15,704 nt of DNA from Nitrososphaerota archaeon. GTDB lineage: Archaea; Thermoproteota; Nitrososphaeria; Nitrososphaerales; Nitrosopumilaceae. The DNA is taken from assembly GCA_016200035.1 (NCBI GenBank), contig JACQFM010000064.1, forward strand, positions 1-15,704, written 5' to 3'. Shown in pieces: positions 1 to 5,072 of this stretch. The translations under genes were made by a program, and so were the position numbers. Every line of letters starts with the position of its first letter. Within the stretch, counting starts at the first letter, position 1. A model generated the notes under the pieces. That model was not told the DNA's origin. It saw only the letters and a program-made list of their open reading frames with translations, and ran no database searches.

Positions 1-315
1 GAGCTTACCAAAAAAGCTGTGGAGATGCTTCTAAAGGGAGCAACCTTGCTAAGTGATCCATGCCCCTACTGCAAGGGTGTCAGAGTGATTAAGGATGGAC
101 ATGTATTATGTGTAAGCTGTGGAAAAGAAGATATGCAAAAGGTTCTACCAAAGAATGAGGAAAAGTCTGAACCAGAAACACCACTTGCAAAATTTGAGCA
201 AAAGCTAAAAGATCTATCAGAACAGCTTGCACAGGAAAAGGATCTAGAAAAGCAGCAAAAGATCCTCAAATCAATAAATGACCTTATGGGAATAATAGAG
301 AAGCTCAAAAAATAG
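1..315 (+). CDS. SSSCA1/autoantigen p27-like zinc protein, 5' end missing
   Basis: The reading frame is open from base 1 (ELTKKAVEMLLKGATLL...), so the true start lies before the window; a GTG at 19 is only an internal codon. The N-terminal pattern (a helix ending in LLKGATLL, then CPYC and, about 16 residues on, CVSC) is that of the Sjogren's syndrome/scleroderma autoantigen 1 (p27) family, small archaeal and eukaryotic proteins with one four-cysteine zinc site. The last 50 or so residues are charged and helical (EKLKDLSEQLAQEKDLEKQQ), probably a coiled coil. The role is not established in archaea; zinc binding is inferred from the two CxxC pairs. It ends 45 nt before the Sec61-beta gene, which seems to have its own promoter. 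Confidence 0.8.
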   Translation, partial: ELTKKAVEMLLKGATLLSDPCPYCKGVRVIKDGHVLCVSCGKEDMQKVLPKNEEKSEPETPLAKFEQKLKDLSEQLAQEKDLEKQQKILKSINDLMGIIEKLKK

Positions 316-360
316 TAGCGCAAAAGTTTTTATGTAAAAATCTAGTCCACCAGAGCAGAC

Positions 361-525
361 ATGAGTAGTAAGAAATCAGCTCCGCTTCCTGCATCTAGCG
401 CGGGTCTTTTAAGGTTCTTTGAGGATGAGACCAAGGGATACCGCATAAGACCAGAGATAGTGGTATCGATTCCTACCGCACTTATTGCAATCTCGTGGAT
501 TCTAAAGATCTTCTTTCTAAAATGA
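361..525 (+). CDS. secG: Preprotein translocase subunit Sec61-beta (SecG)
   Basis: This 54-residue protein begins MSSKKSAPLPASSAGLLRFF, continues EDETKGYRIRPEIVV and ends in one membrane helix, SIPTALIAISWILKIFF. That order (Ser/Ala/Pro-rich cytosolic tail, the G-hydrophobic-x-RF and PEIVV motifs, then a C-terminal anchor) is diagnostic for archaeal Sec61-beta, the small third subunit of the SecYEG translocon. The family is normally 50-60 residues, so this is full length. An AT-rich box near 327-336 (gtttttatgt) is about 28 nt upstream of the ATG and could give a nearly leaderless mRNA. The stop codon shares an ATGA overlap with the DUF2070 gene, so the two are probably translationally coupled. 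Confidence 0.93.
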   Translation: MSSKKSAPLPASSAGLLRFFEDETKGYRIRPEIVVSIPTALIAISWILKIFFLK

Positions 526-2258
526 CAGAAAACGCAGACAGTGTCTCTCGTATTCATAAGAGATATTCTTTAACCCTAATTAGCCCATCCTCACCCTATC
601 TATCACTTGCCATCTCAGTAATTGTTGCATCAGCAACTGTTGCAATAGCAATGTTTGCTTATTTTAAAACAGATGACAAAATCATATTTCATCTGCCGCT
701 TGCCATCGCTGCACTTTTAGCAACGCAGGCACTTGACTCTCGTCTGCTAAAGTCACAATACTCTAAAGCTTTACACACATCTGCATTTGGAAATCTTCTT
801 TGGTTTGTAACTGTACTTGCAGGATGGATCTCAGTACCAATATTTTCAAAACCAGAGCTATCACCAATCTATATCACAGAAGGGATGCTTCTGTTTGCAA
901 GCTTTAGAATAGGAATCTTTACATCAGTTTTTGGAGCTGGAGTAAAAGGAACTTGGGCTATTTGCTTAGTCCAACCACTTGCCATGTTCTTTGCATTTGT
1001 CCCAGCAGATTTTTGGATTCCAATGCTTTCTGATCTAAAAGCAATCTCTTATGGCCTGATTTACTTTGCACTAGGGACAGTCTGGAGCATACTTACAGAT
1101 AGAGCAGGCGGTTCTAAAATCCCAAGTACACATAAAATTTTGCAAGCTTATGTGGCCGCTTGGACAAGAAACGATCCTTCCGAGATGGAAAAATTAATGG
1201 AGGAACGTTCACAGCAATCAAAAGTTTCTACATTTCAAATAAGATTCAGATCAAATAACGGTGACTGTAGCTTTGTAGTTCCAGAGGTGCACCCTGGTCC
1301 ATTTCATCCTATAGGTGGCAGCAACATTCCATATCTGATTTACAAGAACTTGAATTCATCTGCGATGGTAATGCATGGTGTCTCTGATCACTCACTTAAT
1401 CTGCCATCAAGATCGCAAGTTGAAGTCTATCTCTCAAGTCTTGCAAAAAGCAAAGTAATCCACCAAGGCAACAAATGTACAAAACCAGTCACTGTCCAAG
1501 TAAACAAAGCCCGAACAGTTGGATTACTCTTTGATAAAACTGCAGTCTTGATCTTATCGCTATCACCACATGGAATGGAAGATGTACCACTTTATGTAAA
1601 AACCGAGCTTGAACAATATACAAAGAATCGTGGATTTGAAAATCTCCTAATTGTTGATAGCCATAACGCGATGGGCGAAGAAATTTTGAAGCAAGACTCT
1701 GACGATCTTCTACAAGCTGCCAAGTCAAGCCTTGATACATTGATCACAAAAGAGACCCTATCAGTAGAGATAGGATATTCAAACTCTGAAGAGCTGAAAA
1801 TCTCTGCAGACGATCTTGGTCCAGGAGGAGTTGGGATCATGTGCATAAAGATAGAGAACGAGAAGTTTTTCCTTGGATGGGCTGACTCAAACAATATGGA
1901 AAATGGTTTCAGAGAAGAGATTGTGGGTCGTCTTCAAAAACAAGGTTACAATTTGCTTGAGATATGCACATCTGACTCTCATTATAAGGCAAGAGATGCA
2001 AGAAACAAACACGGATACTTTACCTTTGGGAGTCTCTCAAAACCTGATGAAGTTGAATCATGGTATCTAAACTTGGCAAAAAAAGCAGAGCAGAACTTAT
2101 CTCCGGCCTCCTTTGAAACACTTCAGACTGACACTGAAGTTAAGGTCATGGGAACAAAGCTTCTTGATGACTACTCTAAATCGCTAGACAGAACTATGAA
2201 GCTTACGCAAGCGTTCTTGCTTGGAACCACAATATTCTTTTTCTTAACTATGTTCTAG
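522..2258 (+). CDS. DUF2070 family archaeal membrane protein
   Basis: A 578-residue protein. The ATG at 522 is chosen because it overlaps the Sec61-beta stop (ATGA); a GTG at 495 in the same frame would lie inside secG. The first ~190 residues hold about six hydrophobic segments, a large soluble domain follows (about 195-545), and a last membrane helix sits at the C-terminus (about 560-578). The soluble part has the conserved motifs of DUF2070: EVHPGPFHPIGGSN at about 255-268, HGVSDHSLNLPS at 285-296, VDSHN near 378, GPGGVG near 433 and TSDSHYKARDARNKHGY at about 483-499. The repeated His/Asp/Ser motifs suggest a metal-dependent hydrolase-like fold, but no function is established. Its link to the translocon subunit hints at an envelope role (inference). 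It converges on and overlaps the next gene by 15 nt. Confidence 0.88.
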   Translation: MTENADSVSRIHKRYSLTLISPSSPYLSLAISVIVASATVAIAMFAYFKTDDKIIFHLPLAIAALLATQALDSRLLKSQYSKALHTSAFGNLLWFVTVLAGWISVPIFSKPELSPIYITEGMLLFASFRIGIFTSVFGAGVKGTWAICLVQPLAMFFAFVPADFWIPMLSDLKAISYGLIYFALGTVWSILTDRAGGSKIPSTHKILQAYVAAWTRNDPSEMEKLMEERSQQSKVSTFQIRFRSNNGDCSFVVPEVHPGPFHPIGGSNIPYLIYKNLNSSAMVMHGVSDHSLNLPSRSQVEVYLSSLAKSKVIHQGNKCTKPVTVQVNKARTVGLLFDKTAVLILSLSPHGMEDVPLYVKTELEQYTKNRGFENLLIVDSHNAMGEEILKQDSDDLLQAAKSSLDTLITKETLSVEIGYSNSEELKISADDLGPGGVGIMCIKIENEKFFLGWADSNNMENGFREEIVGRLQKQGYNLLEICTSDSHYKARDARNKHGYFTFGSLSKPDEVESWYLNLAKKAEQNLSPASFETLQTDTEVKVMGTKLLDDYSKSLDRTMKLTQAFLLGTTIFFFLTMF

Positions 2259-2825
2259 CGTGTTAAGCTCGTCAAGATTGCCGTAAAACTCTTCACAAAA
2301 TGAATTTAGCTGAAAAATTGGAATTATAGGGACATTATTAATGAATCGTAGTTTTTCGTCGTATAATGTTACAATTGCAGGAACTGCTGCACGTATATTC
2401 TCTTTTGAAAGATAATGCTTTGTCCGCTCTATTTGCTTTTGAACTGCCTTTTCTAGTGAAGAATTACTTAGTCTCTTCCAATGTTTGCAATCAATTAGGA
2501 TGGCAACGCCAGACTTGATGCCAACAACGTCTATCTCCATCCTAGGTTTAGTAAGAACTAGATTTCTTGTTGTCTCAAAGTCACTAGAATCTAACATCTC
2601 TGCAACAAGCGACTCAAAATCCTTCCAGTCAAGTAATCTTGAGATCTCATCGATAGGAGCTCCCATACTTATTGCCAAAAGACAAGTCTTTAGCTTGTCA
2701 TTTTCATCAAAATAGACTAGGTCTTCTTCAAGTTTTCCTATGCCATTTTGCAATAAATTCTCAAGTATCATCTTTGAGGCATCTTCGCCTGTCTGAATTA
2801 CCACAGCAAAGTCCTTAACAGACAT
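2244..2825 (-). CDS. PD-(D/E)XK (Mrr/RecB-like) restriction endonuclease-family protein
   Basis: Numbered from the ATG at 2825 the protein has 193 residues. An N-terminal part (about 1-65, MSVKDFAVVIQTG...) looks like a winged helix. The nuclease core follows: a helix with acidic residues (WKDFESLVAEML), then RMEIDVVG (Asp99) and ILIDCKHWKR (Asp112, Lys114). This matches the E...D...(D/E)xK pattern of Mrr/Hjc-like endonucleases, so the metal site looks intact. No methylase or other restriction-modification partner is visible, so DNA repair or stand-alone cleavage are equally possible. Start is uncertain: a GTG at 2876 lies about 26 nt from TATTATA (2899-2905), fitting a leaderless start, and the frame stays open to 2951. 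GGAGGT before the ATG at 2825 directly abuts it, too close for normal spacing. Confidence 0.75.
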   Translation of the reverse strand: MSVKDFAVVIQTGEDASKMILENLLQNGIGKLEEDLVYFDENDKLKTCLLAISMGAPIDEISRLLDWKDFESLVAEMLDSSDFETTRNLVLTKPRMEIDVVGIKSGVAILIDCKHWKRLSNSSLEKAVQKQIERTKHYLSKENIRAAVPAIVTLYDEKLRFINNVPIIPIFQLNSFCEEFYGNLDELNTLEHS

Positions 2826-2951
2826 ACCTCCTGGGATTATTCCTTTCAGACCCTTAACTAGTAATTGTAGGTGCACAACTGGGGTTTTAAATCTAGAGTA
2901 TAATACGGTTTTGAAAATAAATGGTCTAAAATGGTCGAAAATAAAAAACAA

Positions 2952-3126
2952 GTAGATCGTTATCAGAACTAATAACTACGTTAATCTGATAATGTGTGAT
3001 TCTAATTAGAACTTGATAGATTATATCAAAAACTCGGGATATTATATTACCTAGTTAAACAAAGTAGCTGAGTACTCATAGTTTTAGCTGAGTAGATCCT
3101 ATCAACCTCGGTGTGCTAATAGAGAC
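2952..3126. promoter_or_regulatory. AT-rich intergenic region with several dyads and a direct repeat
   Basis: No gene seen. The stretch between two divergent genes contains a perfect 8-bp inverted repeat (TTATCAGA 2960-2967, TCTGATAA 2985-2992), a perfect 12-bp palindrome TTCTAATTAGAA (3000-3011), a 6-bp hairpin (TTGATA 3013-3018, TATCAA 3024-3029), the 10-bp palindrome TGAGTACTCA (3069-3078) and a direct repeat TAGCTGAGTA (3065-3074 and 3085-3094) spaced exactly 20 bp, two helical turns. The repeats lie 33-62 nt before the ATG at 3127, where a promoter or regulator site would be expected. Regulatory function is inferred. Confidence 0.35.
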
Positions 3127-3273
3127 ATGGAAACCGACTTAAAATACAAAGGAAGCATTTGGCGCAAGACAGTCCATGTGTCTTTTAGGAAAGTAATCGC
3201 GTTTGACCTGCTTTTTTACGGATTAGGCGTGATTACGGGGGCTGGAATAATGGGAATAATCCTACTTGGGTAG
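3127..3273 (+). CDS. Small single-pass membrane protein (48 aa), unknown function
   Basis: The product begins METDLKYKGSIWRKTVHVSF and has a basic N-terminal half followed by one long hydrophobic segment (about 23-47, VIAFDLLFYGLGVITGAGIMGIILLG). By the positive-inside rule the N-terminus is cytoplasmic. I do not recognise a family. Support for a real gene: an ATG start, a clean membrane-protein profile, a run of T residues just after the stop, and possible control repeats upstream. A direct repeat at 3065-3094 precedes it. No clear TATA box or Shine-Dalgarno was seen, so confidence is moderate. Confidence 0.6.
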   Translation: METDLKYKGSIWRKTVHVSFRKVIAFDLLFYGLGVITGAGIMGIILLG

Positions 3274-3282
3274 GATAAGTTC

Positions 3283-3298
3283 CCTTTTTTTATTTTTT
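3283..3298. terminator. T-rich tract between convergent small genes
   Basis: Ten nt after the stop at 3273 the + strand has CCTTTTTTTATTTTTT, an oligo-T tract of the kind archaeal RNA polymerase terminates at. It would end the 3127 transcript. It runs into the 3' end of the convergent gene (stop at 3297-3299). No stem is needed for archaeal intrinsic termination. Confidence 0.45.
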
Positions 3299-3455
3299 AG
3301 AGATTATAATTTTGATTAATCGTTAGTTCTTGTAATTCTCTTTCCATTCTGGTTGGTCCACCTTTCATACAGCGTCGAAGCAGCAAAGTCATCACAAGCC
3401 CAAAGACACCAAGGCTTACAGGTACTAGATAGTAACACCATTCAATAGATGCCAT
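3297..3455 (-). CDS. Small membrane-anchored protein (52 aa), unknown function
   Basis: The product starts MASIEWCYYLVPVSLGVFGL, giving one N-terminal membrane segment (about 8-26), followed by a basic stop-transfer (LLRRCMKGG) and a charged helical tail (RMERELQELTINQNYNL). The topology is N-out, C-in. On the minus strand TAAATATC (+ strand about 3476-3483) is centred some 25 nt upstream of the ATG, which fits a leaderless mRNA and supports the start. No family recognised. It is convergent with the 48-residue membrane protein and tandem with the Cys-rich gene upstream. Confidence 0.6.
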   Translation of the reverse strand: MASIEWCYYLVPVSLGVFGLVMTLLLRRCMKGGPTRMERELQELTINQNYNL

Positions 3456-3556
3456 AGAATTTATTTTCACAAAGTGATATTTACGGTTTTTTTTATCTTG
3501 AGATTAGTCTATTGGAATGATCTGCATTTAAACCCAAGATGAGTTTGATACAAAAC

Positions 3557-3667
3557 TTAGGCTTTGCAACAGCAGCATTCTAGGATACAATTAGGACAAT
3601 CCTTACGTGACTTATTTTGTACGCATTCTTCAGGCAAGCAACCACAATCTGCACATTTTATCTTCAT
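3557..3667 (-). CDS. Cysteine-rich mini-protein (36 aa, 10 Cys), candidate metal binder
   Basis: The peptide reads MKIKCADCGCLPEECVQNKS followed by RKDCPNCILECCCCKA. Ten of 36 residues are cysteine: CxxCxC at 5-10, C15, CxxC at 24-27 and a CCCC run at 31-34. No signal peptide or membrane helix is present. The composition resembles metallothioneins or a two-site zinc/copper/iron-sulfur mini-protein, but I recognise no named family. GAGG lies 8 nt before the ATG, a good Shine-Dalgarno in a region where most starts look leaderless, and a TATA-like TTATAATTT lies upstream. It is divergent from a membrane protein gene with a CSC motif, sharing a 47-nt promoter region. Cytoplasmic metal binding is inferred. 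Confidence 0.6.
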   Translation of the reverse strand: MKIKCADCGCLPEECVQNKSRKDCPNCILECCCCKA

Positions 3668-3714
3668 TTATAATTCCTCATAGTTTTTAAGAACAGATTG
3701 GAAATTATAAGTTA
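3668..3714. promoter_or_regulatory. Shared divergent promoter of Cys-rich and CSC-membrane genes
   Basis: This 47-nt spacer holds two AT-rich boxes: TTTTTAAG at 3685-3691 and AATTATAAG at 3703-3710. Either could serve as TATA in either direction. The first is about 26 nt before a TTG at 3715 (rightward) and about 21 nt before the leftward ATG at 3667; the second suits a start at GTG 3751. Co-regulation of the two genes is inferred from the shared spacer. Confidence 0.4.
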
Positions 3715-4191
3715 TTGCCCCAAAGTCTGATCTTTTCAAAATTTAGATATGTGGCACTTGCCACGCTAATAGCTGTTGGGCTTTTTTTGCCGCTCTCAAT
3801 AATTTCAGAGTACTTTTTTGTCCAACCCTTCTTGACATGGCATGTCCCTTCAGATAGAGTGCTTGGATTCTTGCTGATTGTTGCTGTTTCTGTGATGTCA
3901 GGAATAGTGTTGAGCATGAATGTATACAGAATAAAGGTTCACCGAAATAGTGTGAAGAAAATAGGCGGTGGATTTGTGGGCTCAATAATTGGTGCATCAG
4001 CTGGAGCCTGCAGTTGCAGTTCAGTTGGATTTGCTGTTGTTTCTACATTTGGAACTGTAGGAGGAATAGCAACATCTTTTCTAACTAATTATGAAATTCC
4101 TTTAAGGGTTGTTGCACTTGCGATATTAGGTTACACATATTATGCTACAACAAAAGCTCTTTCATCGGAATGCAAAATTAAAGTCAATTGA
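3715..4191 (+). CDS. Four-helix membrane protein with Cys-Ser-Cys motif
   Basis: A 158-residue protein (from a TTG start) with about four membrane segments near 11-33, 48-69, 85-113 and 120-144. The third segment holds GASAGACSCSSVGFAVV, with two cysteines placed inside the membrane, and the short C-terminal tail has one more Cys (SSECKIKVN). Such intramembrane cysteines can bind metal or form a redox pair, but I recognise no family with a known role. The frame is closed by a stop at 3688-3690, so the start is the TTG at 3715 or the GTG at 3751 (VALATLIAVG); the ATG at 3749 is out of frame. A metal-related role shared with the divergent Cys-rich protein is inference. Confidence 0.7.
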   Translation: MPQSLIFSKFRYVALATLIAVGLFLPLSIISEYFFVQPFLTWHVPSDRVLGFLLIVAVSVMSGIVLSMNVYRIKVHRNSVKKIGGGFVGSIIGASAGACSCSSVGFAVVSTFGTVGGIATSFLTNYEIPLRVVALAILGYTYYATTKALSSECKIKVN

Positions 4192-4300
4192 TTCAAATTT
4201 TCTAAACTAGATTTAATGAAAACGCGCTTGCTACAGAAGGTAATACTGTAAATCAAGGATCTTGCAAACACATAATTGGCATATATTCAATTGATCTAAC

Positions 4301-4744
4301 ATGTCAGAGTTAAGTTCGGAAAAAAAGGATCAAGAGTCTTCTGAAGCTAACAATACAATTTCAATATGTGACATCATGAAGGACAATACAACTAAAATAT
4401 TAAAAAAAATTGAATTTCAAATTCCTTCTTACATGCAATGGTACTCTGACCTGTACACAGAACAGCTTCATTCTCTAGATGACGTCTTTGGAACATGCTA
4501 CATATGGCAAAAGCAGTACTTTGATAGGCTAGGAATAGACCAAAAAACAATGAAGAGCATTAGTGACTACTGGAATGCCATAACAGAGACCGCCATATCT
4601 CAGATTGAGATGTCAAATAATTTGCAAAAGGCCTATGTACAGACCCGTATTGCCGGAGTAAAGTCCTATGATCAGTACATGCATTTTGTAATGGATTATT
4701 ACGGAAAGATCATGTCACAGCTCATGTCAAGTATGAACAAGTAA
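4301..4744 (+). CDS. Helical phasin-like protein of unknown function
   Basis: A 147-residue soluble protein with no membrane segment. After an acidic, Ser-rich N-terminus (about 1-30) it is almost all amphipathic helix rich in aromatics and Gln/Met (PSYMQWYSDLYTEQLHSLDD, YFDRLGIDQKTMKSISDYWN, ending in YYGKIMSQLMSSM). This looks like phasins or the PhaE-type subunit of class III polyhydroxyalkanoate synthases, which Thaumarchaeota are known to encode, but no phaC or other storage gene is next to it, so the assignment is tentative. Start: ATG at 4301; ACATAATT (about 4270-4277) is about 27 nt upstream. It appears to be a single-gene unit. Confidence 0.7.
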   Translation: MSELSSEKKDQESSEANNTISICDIMKDNTTKILKKIEFQIPSYMQWYSDLYTEQLHSLDDVFGTCYIWQKQYFDRLGIDQKTMKSISDYWNAITETAISQIEMSNNLQKAYVQTRIAGVKSYDQYMHFVMDYYGKIMSQLMSSMNK

Positions 4745-4855
4745 ATCAACAGTACCTCATAACAGAAGGATCATGCAATGTATTTCTTATCAACCATGCT
4801 CATGGTCTCTACTTTACTAATTGATAACTTGGGAAGGACTAGATATAATGAAGAG

Positions 4856-4927
4856 TTGGTTCGATTCAAAAACTCGGGGGTTGGAATAGAGACTCAAACT
4901 TATATTCCAAAGCTTGAATCGAACCAA
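4856..4927. repeat. Nested perfect inverted repeat (14-bp outer, 8-bp inner stem)
   Basis: TTGGTTCGATTCAA (4856-4869) is exactly complementary to TTGAATCGAACCAA (4914-4927). Inside it TTGGAATA (4881-4888) pairs with TATTCCAA (4903-4910), with a 14-nt loop. On the left the two stems are separated by AAACTCGGGGG, on the right by AGC. It could fold as RNA, act as a DNA cruciform or protein site, or be a small mobile repeat. The outer arm contains GGTTCGATTC, like a tRNA T-arm/B-box, but no tRNA folds around it. Confidence 0.6.
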
Positions 4928-5038
4928 TACTATTTAGATTTCTTAGAATATATGTATTATTTTAAATTAATTAGATAAATATGTCATGTACCATGACTTG
5001 TGAATCAAAAAATAAAATTTTGCGAATAAATCCCTAAA

Positions 5039-5053
5039 ACCCTTATTATTACA
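5039..5053 (+). promoter_or_regulatory. TATA-like box of the ABC importer operon
   Basis: CCTTATTATTACAG is centred about 27 nt upstream of the ATG at 5073, the spacing expected for an archaeal TATA box with a leaderless transcript. No Shine-Dalgarno precedes the ATG. Confidence 0.4.
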
Positions 5054-5072
5054 GTGCAAGGCAAATCAACCC

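Larger units (their letters stand above)
4745..5072. other. Gene-free stretch before the ABC importer operon
   Basis: Apart from the nested inverted repeat, this holds ACCATG-CT-CATGGT (4792-4805), a second small dyad, and the promoter of the binding-protein gene. A 66-codon open frame (4778-4978) runs through the inverted repeat; its translation has no family features, so I do not call a gene. Confidence 0.5.

Noticed and set aside
342..557. 71-codon open frame on the minus strand
   Set aside because: It lies antisense to Sec61-beta and the start of DUF2070, both clearly real; antisense shadow.
2244..2951. Longer nuclease start at 2951
   Set aside because: The extra N-terminal 42 residues are Phe/Ile-rich without domain character and the upstream DNA there looks like promoter sequence; starts at 2825 or 2876 are preferred.
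3027..4880. 13-nt match TCAAAAACTCGGG at about 3027-3039 and 4867-4879
   Set aside because: A match of this length is expected once or twice by chance in 15.7 kb of sequence, and flanking bases do not match.
4856..4927. tRNA gene based on the GGTTCGATTC motif
   Set aside because: No acceptor, D- or anticodon arm can be placed around it, and the motif is part of a long palindrome.
4778..4978. 66-codon open frame on the + strand
   Set aside because: It passes through both arms of the nested inverted repeat, has no recognisable domain or start signal, and the sequence is better explained as non-coding.
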